A DNA stretch of 64,000 nucleotides. Source: CAYQMF01 sp964418595 (GTDB taxonomy: Bacteria; Planctomycetota; UBA1135; UBA2386). Of this stretch, positions 1 through 7,044 are shown in pieces. The notes beneath the pieces were generated by a model. It had not been told where the DNA came from and made no database searches. It worked only from the letters and a program-made list of their open reading frames with translations. How positions within the stretch are numbered: the first letter of the stretch is position 1; every line of letters starts with the position of its first letter. The translations under genes and the position numbers were made by a program. The stretch is taken from positions 1 to 64,000 of the forward strand of contig CAYQMF010000022.1 in NCBI GenBank assembly GCA_964418595.1, given 5' to 3'.

Positions 1-9
1 GCCGCCGGA

Positions 10-35
10 CCAGCCGGAGCTTACGCTCCGACTGG
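10..35. repeat. Hairpin-forming inverted repeat upstream of the first gene
   Basis: Bases 10-20 and 25-35 form an 11-base stem with one mismatch (positions 14 and 31) around the loop TTAC. A run of G residues follows at about 51-59. It may be the terminator of a gene lying before the window or a small dispersed palindromic repeat. The GAGCC-GAA-GGCTC hairpins at 34207-34343 have a similar style but not the same sequence. Confidence 0.5.
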
Positions 36-113
36 CGCTTCCCTGGTACAGGGGGGGGGCTATGGTCCCTCGCGCACTGGACGGCGATGGTCGCCGTCGC
101 GCGGAGGTAGAAC

Positions 114-599
114 ATGCTTCGCTTGCTTCTCGCCGGGGTGCTGGGTGCCGGGACCACCATGCTGGTGGTCTCCCAGGGCACGTTCGTCTACAGCCCGTTC
201 CAGTATCAGTTGCCGTTCCGGAGCGCGGTGAAGGTCACGCCGGACCCGGCGAACATCTGGTCGTGGCATGGGAGGATCTTTGCGCAGAGCCCAGTCCGCG
301 AAGCCGTCCCGGTCGATCTTGATGGAAACGGGCGGAGTGACACGGAAAACCCTCACTGGCGGGTGGTTGTGACTGATGTGCAGGTAGAAGGGAGTGGAGC
401 AAGAGTGTATCTGAGCGACGCGTCCACGAGGCGGTGGCTCGTTCATCCGGTGACTCTCACGGATCAGTATCTATCCACCACGCATTTCTCCACTCCGCTC
501 GTCTTCCCAGTTGGTTCGGTCTTGACCATCGAGGCCGAGAGTGGCAGCTCGGCGGTGCAGATATCCGTCAACATCATCGGTCGTGTCGTAACATTGTGA
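114..599 (+). CDS. Hypothetical secreted or membrane-anchored protein
   Basis: 161 residues. The ATG at 114 follows a good Shine-Dalgarno sequence (GGAGG at about 103-107). The N-terminus (MLRLLLAGVLGAG) is a short hydrophobic segment suited to a signal peptide or anchor. The remainder is predicted beta-rich and ends in alternating hydrophobic residues (VQISVNIIGRVV). I recognise no catalytic motif. It is the first of a run of small same-strand genes (114-2299) that share this beta-rich ending, so it may be a paralogue of the next three. No function can be assigned. Confidence 0.6.
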   Translation: MLRLLLAGVLGAGTTMLVVSQGTFVYSPFQYQLPFRSAVKVTPDPANIWSWHGRIFAQSPVREAVPVDLDGNGRSDTENPHWRVVVTDVQVEGSGARVYLSDASTRRWLVHPVTLTDQYLSTTHFSTPLVFPVGSVLTIEAESGSSAVQISVNIIGRVVTL

Positions 600-636
600 T
601 GCTTGAACCGAAGGCAGAGAAACAGAACCGGAGGTC

Positions 637-981
637 ATGTTCATGCTGGTAACTCTTGCGACTCACCTCGGTCTCACCACCGTGGCGAAGTACTATTCCG
701 ACATCGTCTCGATGGTCGGCGCGAACGCAGTTCTCATTCAGGGGATCACGATCGGAAATGCGGGAAGTGGCGCCGCCAACTTCCTCGTGCAGGGCAGTTG
801 CGACAAGGAGACATGGGTTCCGGCGGCGACGACCCCTACCGCGAAGTCGTTCAGCAGCTCACTCGGTGGCGAAGCCCATGAGACCTGGGGTCCTCTTGGA
901 TGGCCATACATCCGTGTCCAGATCGACTCCACCACGGCTGGGCTGGTCGTAGCCGTCGTTGCGAATACGTTCTCGACATAG
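637..981 (+). CDS. Hypothetical small beta-rich protein
   Basis: 114 residues. The start at 637 follows GGAGG by a few bases (ACCGGAGGTC-ATG). The N-terminus (MFMLVTLATHLGLTT) is only weakly hydrophobic, so export is uncertain. The sequence alternates hydrophobic and polar residues, contains many Gly, Ser and Thr, and ends in a strand-like segment (LVVAVVANTFST). It resembles the neighbouring small proteins in length and composition and is probably one member of a tandem family. I see no enzyme motif. Confidence 0.55.
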   Translation: MFMLVTLATHLGLTTVAKYYSDIVSMVGANAVLIQGITIGNAGSGAANFLVQGSCDKETWVPAATTPTAKSFSSSLGGEAHETWGPLGWPYIRVQIDSTTAGLVVAVVANTFST

Positions 982-1030
982 CCGCGAACTCCACACCGAA
1001 GCCCTGCCCTCCCCATCGGATGAACGCACT

Positions 1031-1411
1031 GTGTTGGTGATCTTGGAGCGGCAAACACTGGAAGGCTGGGTCCTCCCAGATCCTCCGCCTCCACCTCCGA
1101 TCCCAGCCCCCGCGCTGCCGCTCGATCTCCCACGAGGCCTCGGCCTCGTCCTGGGGTCCGACAACGCGTTCGTGGTGAGCGTGACCCTGATCGCGATCCG
1201 CGAGATGAGCGTGCCGCTCGAGGTGCGGCTCATCGCGTTCATGCCCGGCGGCGTGCCCGTGGTCGTAGCCGGGCCCGAGGAACTCGCGGAGATCGGCGAG
1301 ACGGTCGCCCTCGACTCCGGGCTTGTCAGCCGCCCGTTCGGCCGTGTGCGCTTGCAGAGCACTGCCGGGCGGTACGTCTTCTCCGTGGCCCTGCGGACCT
1401 ACCGGCGATGA
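1031..1411 (+). CDS. Hypothetical small protein with proline-rich N-terminus
   Basis: About 126 residues from the GTG at 1031. No Shine-Dalgarno site is visible, and the frame is open back to a TTG at 959 that would overlap the previous gene, so the start is uncertain. A poly-proline stretch (PDPPPPPPIPAP) precedes a compact beta-rich domain. The C-terminus (YVFSVALRTYRR) matches the pattern of the next gene (MVFDVKLATYRS) and of the fragment at 4125-4280 (IVVTATVRPYRG). The three therefore look like paralogues of one small-domain family of unknown function. Confidence 0.5.
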   Translation: MLVILERQTLEGWVLPDPPPPPPIPAPALPLDLPRGLGLVLGSDNAFVVSVTLIAIREMSVPLEVRLIAFMPGGVPVVVAGPEELAEIGETVALDSGLVSRPFGRVRLQSTAGRYVFSVALRTYRR

Positions 1412-1424
1412 GGGGCCGAGGCTC

Positions 1425-1751
1425 ATGCGCGTGAGCTTTCGCCATCTGTCCGTCGGTCCGGACCTTCCGCGCCTGCACAGCGTGGCGTTCCGCATGGCGA
1501 AGCAGGACGCCGCGAGCGCGGAGATCACGGTGGTCGGCGTCACCAAGGAAGGCCGGATGCGGTTCAGTTTCCTGGGCAGCAACGGCGGGGAGTTCGTGGC
1601 GACGGGGCCGGAGCCGGTGGAGGTCGACAACACGGTGGCGACGGCCCAGCTCGACTACACCGGAGTGCCGTGGGCGTACCTGCTGGTGCTGTTCGAGGCG
1701 ATGAGCGAGAGCATGGTCTTCGACGTGAAGCTCGCGACCTATCGGAGCTGA
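1425..1751 (+). CDS. Hypothetical small beta-rich protein, paralogue of its neighbours
   Basis: 108 residues. The frame is open upstream, but the ATG at 1425 lies 13 bases after the previous stop and gives a protein without the low-complexity shadow sequence, so I chose it. The C-terminal half contains the motif FVATGPEPVEVDN and ends in LATYRS, like its neighbours. There is no signal peptide and no catalytic motif. It lies in the same tight same-strand array, with only 5 bases to the next start, which suggests co-transcription. Confidence 0.55.
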   Translation: MRVSFRHLSVGPDLPRLHSVAFRMAKQDAASAEITVVGVTKEGRMRFSFLGSNGGEFVATGPEPVEVDNTVATAQLDYTGVPWAYLLVLFEAMSESMVFDVKLATYRS

Positions 1752-1756
1752 GCAGG

Positions 1757-2299
1757 ATGGCCCCCGCCACGTCGCCGCCGATCGTGATGGAACTGGCGCC
1801 GTTCCTGGTGCTGGACGCGCGGACCGCGACGTCGCTGGAGCTGACCCTCGAAGGCGCGACCGGCGTCGAGATCGCGGTCGAGCCGGTGCCCACGGGCGTC
1901 GACCGCGCGATGCTGGTGGGCCTGGAGGTGGCACCGGGCCCGGCGGCCCGGACGGACCCGGCGTTCGAACTGCACGACGAGGTGCCGCTCGTCCCCGGCG
2001 CCCATGGGTTCTGCCTCGCGATCCCGCTGAGCCCGGACGCCTGCTGTCTCCGCCTCGTCGCGCGCATCGACGGCGAACCCGATGCCGCGCGTCCGGCGCG
2101 CGCACTGGTGCGTGCGCGCTGGGTCATCGCCGGGAACCGCGAGGTCGAGGCGCGGGCGAGCGTGCGGGTCCACGGCTGGACCGTGCCGATGGGGCCGTGG
2201 CCGCGCGTGGAACCGGGGCCGCCTCCGGCTCCGGAGCACGCGCTGGTCTTTGGCGGCGCGCTCGGCGCGGCTCTCCACCGCGTGCGAACAGGGCGATGA
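1757..2299 (+). CDS. Hypothetical protein
   Basis: 180 residues from the ATG at 1757, five bases after the previous stop. Its stop overlaps the start of the next gene (ATGA at 2296-2299), so translation is probably coupled to that larger gene. The sequence is rich in Ala, Arg, Pro and Val. It contains an acidic central part (AFELHDEVPLVPG) and a paired cysteine (ACCLRLV), with no signal peptide. I recognise no family. The coupling suggests that its product works with, or is made in proportion to, the 651-residue protein that follows. Confidence 0.55.
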   Translation: MAPATSPPIVMELAPFLVLDARTATSLELTLEGATGVEIAVEPVPTGVDRAMLVGLEVAPGPAARTDPAFELHDEVPLVPGAHGFCLAIPLSPDACCLRLVARIDGEPDAARPARALVRARWVIAGNREVEARASVRVHGWTVPMGPWPRVEPGPPPAPEHALVFGGALGAALHRVRTGR

Positions 2300-4251
2300 G
2301 CACGCGCCCCTTCGAGTTCGGCGCCCGCTACCCGCTGCCTCCGGAGGTCTCGATTCTCTCGCAGCTCGACCTGCCGGCGACGCTGGCCGGCGACAAGCTC
2401 GCGTTGCACTTCGAACGCGACGCGACGGTCGGCGTGGCACTCGCGGGGATCGAGCGTCGCGACGAGGCCGGCAGCTTCACCTTCCGCTGCGGCTTGCCAC
2501 GCGATGGCGTGGTGGTGGTGAGCTCCGGCGAAGTGACCGACCGTGGCCTGTGGGCGATGCGCCTGACGACGCAGCGGGGGGAGAAGGTCGCGCTTGCGGC
2601 GCGCGACGCGCAGGAGTTCGCGGCGTACGCGGCCACGGGCCTCGAGGGCGAGCCGGCGTTCCTGCTGGTGTGGGGCGGCCTGCACGTGCCAGGCGCTCCG
2701 GACTATGACCAGCTCGGCGTCATGGTGCTGGTGTCGCTCGCCCCGGCCGACGAGGTGTCGCGGTGGCGGGCGTGGGTCGCGCGCTCGCGGGGTGGGTCGG
2801 CCAGCATCGACGCCTTCGACTTGCCCATCCTCGCGGTGCGCGCGCCGATGGAGCCAGGGCCAGGGGAGACCCACTTCGATGCGCAGGCGCGTGCGCGCTT
2901 CCTGCTGCCTTCCCTGCTGGGTCCCTTGTCCGGGTTCCCGTCGACGAACCTGCCACTGTGGGTGTGGCTGCTGCTGACGACCCAGGCGGGCCGCGGGACG
3001 TATCGCGCGCGACATTCCAACCCGGAACAGATCTTCCAGTTCGCCGCGGTCTACGCGGCCGATCCCGGTGAGCCCGCCAGCTACCGGCGGATGCTCTACT
3101 GCGGGAGCGAGGACCGCTCCGGCTTCTACAAGGAGTTCCGCTACGGCGGCGCGCTGATCGTGGTCGGCACCGACCTGGAGGCCTACTGGACGTGGTCGGC
3201 GACCTTCGTGCCGGGCTTCACCGACCCCATCGGCGACCTCGCCGACCCGCCGGCGACGGAGTGGGCGAACACGCTGGTCACGCCATACCCCGCGGTCGTG
3301 GGCGCGCTGCGCGCGCGGAGCGACGCGTACTGGTACGACGCGTGCGCCTTCTACCGCGCGTTCGTCGAGCGGAGCGGGATCGGCGGGCCGCGGGTGATCG
3401 ACCGTGCGCAGTCGAGCCTCGCCGGCAGCACGGAGCTGTTCTACGGCACGATCCAGTTCGGGCCGCCGCGTCTGCGCGGGGCGGAGCTGTACCGTCGGAT
3501 CCTCACGTTGCATCGGCTGCTGCTCCGCATGGTGGAAAACCCGTTCGTGTCGACGGCGACCTCGCACCTGCACCTGCAGACGTACACGAGCGCCGACGTG
3601 TACGTGGGCGACGTGGCGGAGTACCCGCTCGAGCTGTCGATCGGAGTCGGTCTGCGCGAGATGCTGGCGGACGCGCTGCAGTCAGGTGTGCGCGCGTCGT
3701 GCTACGTGTTCCCCGGCGATCTGCAGGCCGGCTCGACGTGGGAGCCGTTCCTGCCGCCGGAGGCCATCGCCTACGACCGCGACGGGCGACGGCAGGGCTT
3801 CGCGGCAGTGCCAGTGCTGGCGACACAGGCACAGGGGCGCGGGCCCCGCATCGACTACGGCAGCGAGGCCGGGCAACGGTTCTTCGGGGAGCGCATCGTG
3901 CGCGGACTCACGGAGATCGGGGGCTTCAGCGGGATCTACGACGATGTGTTCGCGGGCTCCGGGCCGTCGATGGCGTACGACCCTCCGCAGCCGTACGCGC
4001 CCCAGCATCCTGCGCACGGCGGCGACTACTGGGTGCACGGGAAGAGCCGCACGATCCGGCTACAGCGGGCCGTGCTGCGTGAGTTCGGGCCCGGCGAAGG
4101 AGCGGACCGTCAACGTCGCTCGCGACCGGCGACACGGAGATCGGCGAACCCGGCGAGTCCGCGACGGTCGGGGTCGCGCCGGTCGGCACGCGGTACGTGC
4201 AGCTCCGCTTCGTCCCCGGCGGTTCGGGCAAGGGGGAGCGCATCGTGGTGA
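2296..4251 (+). CDS. Glycoside-hydrolase-like TIM-barrel protein (DUF6259-like), C-terminus truncated and scrambled
   Basis: 651 residues with no signal peptide. The N-terminal ~200 residues are beta-rich. The central and C-terminal parts carry features I associate with DUF6259/alpha-galactosidase-like proteins: YWYDACAFYRAFVERSG near residue 345, then GIYDDVFAGSGP and HPAHGGDYWVHG near residues 545-585. The family assignment is from memory of such motifs and is moderate. After about residue 600 (base 4100) the frame turns into Arg/Ser-rich sequence of shadow type, while another frame encodes the tail of a small paralogue. The true 3' end therefore seems to have been lost by deletion or recombination. 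It is translationally coupled to the preceding gene. Confidence 0.5.
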   Translation: MSTRPFEFGARYPLPPEVSILSQLDLPATLAGDKLALHFERDATVGVALAGIERRDEAGSFTFRCGLPRDGVVVVSSGEVTDRGLWAMRLTTQRGEKVALAARDAQEFAAYAATGLEGEPAFLLVWGGLHVPGAPDYDQLGVMVLVSLAPADEVSRWRAWVARSRGGSASIDAFDLPILAVRAPMEPGPGETHFDAQARARFLLPSLLGPLSGFPSTNLPLWVWLLLTTQAGRGTYRARHSNPEQIFQFAAVYAADPGEPASYRRMLYCGSEDRSGFYKEFRYGGALIVVGTDLEAYWTWSATFVPGFTDPIGDLADPPATEWANTLVTPYPAVVGALRARSDAYWYDACAFYRAFVERSGIGGPRVIDRAQSSLAGSTELFYGTIQFGPPRLRGAELYRRILTLHRLLLRMVENPFVSTATSHLHLQTYTSADVYVGDVAEYPLELSIGVGLREMLADALQSGVRASCYVFPGDLQAGSTWEPFLPPEAIAYDRDGRRQGFAAVPVLATQAQGRGPRIDYGSEAGQRFFGERIVRGLTEIGGFSGIYDDVFAGSGPSMAYDPPQPYAPQHPAHGGDYWVHGKSRTIRLQRAVLREFGPGEGADRQRRSRPATRRSANPASPRRSGSRRSARGTCSSASSPAVRARGSASW

Positions 4252-4280
4252 CGGCGACGGTGCGGCCGTACCGCGGCTAG
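4125..4280 (+). pseudogene. 3' fragment of a small beta-rich gene, paralogous to 1031-1411
   Basis: In a frame different from the preceding large gene this stretch reads EIGEPGESATVGVAP, then RYVQLRFVPGGSG, and ends VTATVRPYRG before a TAG at 4278-4280. It parallels the end of the protein at 1031-1411 (LAEIGETVALDSG, then RYVFSVALRTYRR). It has no start of its own and overlaps the scrambled tail of the gene at 2296-4251. It is best explained as the 3' end of a sibling gene left at a deletion junction near 4100-4125. Confidence 0.6.
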
Positions 4281-4284
4281 CTAG

Positions 4285-6804
4285 CTAATACACCCAGGGC
4301 CGCGCCTGCTTGATCGCGAGCGCGCCGTCGGCCGTCACCTTGAACTCGATCTCGATGGCGAACGGGGCCGTGGGCTTCACGCCGTACAGCCGGCGGAACT
4401 CGCGGTGCAGCGTCCCGATCGCGGCGCGCAGTTCGTCGACGCGCTCGCTGGTCATCACCTGCGCGTCGCCCGCGACGCGGCTCGACGTGCGCACCACGCG
4501 GTCGAAGCGGCCGTTGCTCGGGTGCAACAGCATCTCCTCCGGTGCGGAGGCGGCCTTGGGGTTCGTCACCAGGTCGTCGCCGACCTGCGTGTTCACGTAG
4601 AAGCGCCGGCCGACCTGCTCGCGGGTCTGGTACACCGGATCGTCCGAGACCGCGACGCCGTTGGCCTTCTCGCCGGCGTAGTTGGGATGCACGAGTACAC
4701 CCATCGCGGCCGCGAGGTGGTCGATGCGGTAGAACTCGCGCTCCTCGTAGGCGCGGAAGTTCCACAGGCTCGCGTACACCTGCTTGATGGTCTTGGCGAG
4801 CGGGCCCTCGTCGGCGCGGTGCGTGAACGAGTCGTAGAGTCCAGCGCCGCTGAAGCCCTCGAGGTCTTCGGTGTTGGTGCTCGAACGGCAGCGGATCGCG
4901 GTCTTGGCCGGGAAGCGCTTCTGCAGCGCGTCGAGGCTCGCGGCCATGCCCGGCGGGATCTTGCCCGCAAGCACCTGCTTGCGCAGCGCGGCGAGTGCCT
5001 TCTCGCGCACCTTCGCGTCCGTCGCGAAGTCCGGCGTGCCGCGCATGGCGGTCGCGGCGGCGTAGAGCCCGTTGTGCTGCATGAACTCGTCGTAGATCGC
5101 GAACGGGACGCCGAAGCCGTCGGGGGCCATGCCCGCGGGCAGGTCCATGCGGCGCAGGCTCGCGAGGTTGGCGACCTTCACGCCGAAGCTCGCGGCGTCG
5201 GTGAACGCGATGTCGGCGAGCGGGCGCACGTCCTTCACCGTGAGGTCGCGGGCGAGCGCCGGCGGGGTCTTGGGCCGCAGCGCCTCGAAGTGCGCGTCGA
5301 CGTCCGCCGCGCTCACCTCGCGCAGGGTGTAGCCCTTGGCGGTCACCTCGTAGCGCACGTACTTGCCGAGCAGCGCCGTGATCGCGCTCGCCTCCGCCGC
5401 GCCCTTGACGAACGCGTTGGGTACGTCGTCCTGCACTGCGCGCAGGTTGACGTGCGAGAGCGGCGTCTGCCGCACCGCGGTGATCACGCCGGCGACGCGC
5501 GGCATCTCGTTGGGCAGGTCGCGGTACACGACCACGTCCCGCACGCCCGGACGCTCGCCGGCCTTCATCAGGCGCAGGCGGCCGAAACCCGTGGCCTCGT
5601 GCAGCGGCAGGAACGCGATGTCGGCGTACACCTGCTCGGCGTGGAACACGGGGAGCTTCGCGGTCTCGTACTCCGCCTTCTCGCGCTCGTAGCGCGCCAT
5701 CGCCGCGGGCAGCGGGTAGTAGGCGACGCGGCCGCGCACGACCGGTGCGAACTCTTCGAGCAGGCGGAACGCGACGGAGGTCATCTCGAACGGGTACGAG
5801 TCGTTGGGCTCGAACTCGTACGTGAAGAGCCCGGTCCGCCCGTCGGGCGTCGCGAGGAGCGGGCGATACACGAGCACGCCCATCATCGAGCGGCCGCCGC
5901 CCTGGCCACCGCCACGGCCGCCGAACGGCAGGCCGACCACGCGCACGAACATCGGGTGGGCGCGGTGCGTCTTGGTGTTCATGAAGTAGATGCACTCGTC
6001 GGGCGTGCCGACGTCGGCGACCACGAACTTCACGAACTCGAGGCCGGTGAGCGGCGTGTCGATCGCCACCTCGGCGCCCTGGTAGGAGAGGCGGTGGAAG
6101 GTGTCGAGGTCGTCGATCCTGGCGGTCCCGTCGTTGAACTCGATCTCCGTGGGTCGCTTGCGTGCGGCCGAGGCTTCGCCGAACCCGCCGCGCCCGCCGG
6201 GGCCACCCGGCCCGCGCATCCCGGGGAAGCCGCCGCCGCTGCTGCGCAGCTCCTCGGCGGCGAGCGTGCCATCGTCGTCCTTGTCGAGGGTCAGGAGCGT
6301 GTCGGGCGCGTCCTTGCACTCGAGCGTCGACAGTTCGCCGTCGCGGTCGGTGTCGAGCGCGCTCATCAGCGGCGAGCCGCCCATCCCCATCATGCCGGGG
6401 CCGCCGAAGCCGCCGGGCGGACCGAAGCCACCCGCGCTAGGCGGACCACCCGCGCCGCCAGGCGGACCACCGGCTCCGCCGGGAGGGCCGAAGCCACCCG
6501 CTCCGCCAGGCGGGCCGCCCGCGCCATCCCCAGGGCCGCGCCGCCCGCGGCCACCGCGCCCGCCGCCGCGCCCGACCTCCAACCCGGCGAGCTTGCCGTC
6601 ACCGTCCTTGTCGAGGGCGAGCAGCTTCGCCGTCGCGTCGGCGATCTCCGCGGGCGACAGGGTGCCGTCCCCGTCCGCGTCCAGCGCGGTCATCAGCGGG
6701 TTCGCCGGCTCCTGCCGCGCGCCGCGCGCGCCTTCGGGCGGCTGTGCCGCCAGGGTGGAAGCGAGGAGGAACGAGAGCGCGAAGGCGCGGGGCGGCAGGG
6801 GCAT
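4285..6804 (-). CDS. Secreted EF-hand protein with a PEP/pyruvate phosphate dikinase-type ATP-binding domain
   Basis: 839 residues. I chose the ATG at 6804 because it starts a clean signal peptide (MPLPPRAFALSFLLASTLAAQ); an upstream in-frame start adds only shadow sequence. Four EF-hand loops are visible, at about residues 42-53, 65-76, 151-162 and 174-185 (DADGDGTLSPAE, DKDGDGKL, DTDRDGEL, DKDDDGTL). A Gly/Pro-rich linker of GGPPGGAGG-like repeats lies at 79-144. The C-terminal third matches the PPDK_N/PEP-synthase nucleotide-binding domain: ANLASLRRMDLPAGM, AIRCRSSTNTEDLEGFSGAG and the ending IKQARPWVY. The phospho-His and PEP-binding domains of the full enzyme are absent. How an ATP-grasp domain would work outside the cytoplasm is unclear. 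Calcium binding is inferred from the loops. Confidence 0.85.
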   Translation of the reverse strand: MPLPPRAFALSFLLASTLAAQPPEGARGARQEPANPLMTALDADGDGTLSPAEIADATAKLLALDKDGDGKLAGLEVGRGGGRGGRGRRGPGDGAGGPPGGAGGFGPPGGAGGPPGGAGGPPSAGGFGPPGGFGGPGMMGMGGSPLMSALDTDRDGELSTLECKDAPDTLLTLDKDDDGTLAAEELRSSGGGFPGMRGPGGPGGRGGFGEASAARKRPTEIEFNDGTARIDDLDTFHRLSYQGAEVAIDTPLTGLEFVKFVVADVGTPDECIYFMNTKTHRAHPMFVRVVGLPFGGRGGGQGGGRSMMGVLVYRPLLATPDGRTGLFTYEFEPNDSYPFEMTSVAFRLLEEFAPVVRGRVAYYPLPAAMARYEREKAEYETAKLPVFHAEQVYADIAFLPLHEATGFGRLRLMKAGERPGVRDVVVYRDLPNEMPRVAGVITAVRQTPLSHVNLRAVQDDVPNAFVKGAAEASAITALLGKYVRYEVTAKGYTLREVSAADVDAHFEALRPKTPPALARDLTVKDVRPLADIAFTDAASFGVKVANLASLRRMDLPAGMAPDGFGVPFAIYDEFMQHNGLYAAATAMRGTPDFATDAKVREKALAALRKQVLAGKIPPGMAASLDALQKRFPAKTAIRCRSSTNTEDLEGFSGAGLYDSFTHRADEGPLAKTIKQVYASLWNFRAYEEREFYRIDHLAAAMGVLVHPNYAGEKANGVAVSDDPVYQTREQVGRRFYVNTQVGDDLVTNPKAASAPEEMLLHPSNGRFDRVVRTSSRVAGDAQVMTSERVDELRAAIGTLHREFRRLYGVKPTAPFAIEIEFKVTADGALAIKQARPWVY

Positions 6805-6985
6805 GGGTTCGGTGCGCGAGGGCCTTGGGGGGAGAACAGCGAGCGCCGCTCTTACGGACACTCCGGGTCCGCCGCGGCTTCCGCAGCCGAAATGTCAGCG
6901 CAACCTGCGGCCGCAACCAGAGGTTGCGCGGTGCTTCGCACCGCCAGAAGGGGCGGCAGGCGCTGTTGTTTCTGCAGGCGACTCT

Positions 6986-7039
6986 TGCTCCCGCTCACAA
7001 CGGCAGGATCCTCGCGCCACGCGAGGATTCGCGGGAGCA
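6986..7039 (-). terminator. Nested hairpin terminator after the FG-GAP gene
   Basis: Just downstream of the stop of the minus-strand gene ending at 7045, bases 6986-6994 and 7031-7039 form a perfect 9-base stem (TGCTCCCGC with GCGGGAGCA). Inside it, 7008-7016 and 7020-7028 form a second perfect 9-base stem around a 3-base loop. No long T-run follows. The position and the double stem suggest a terminator or mRNA-stabilising structure for the 11748-7045 operon. Confidence 0.55.
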
Positions 7040-7044
7040 GTAGA

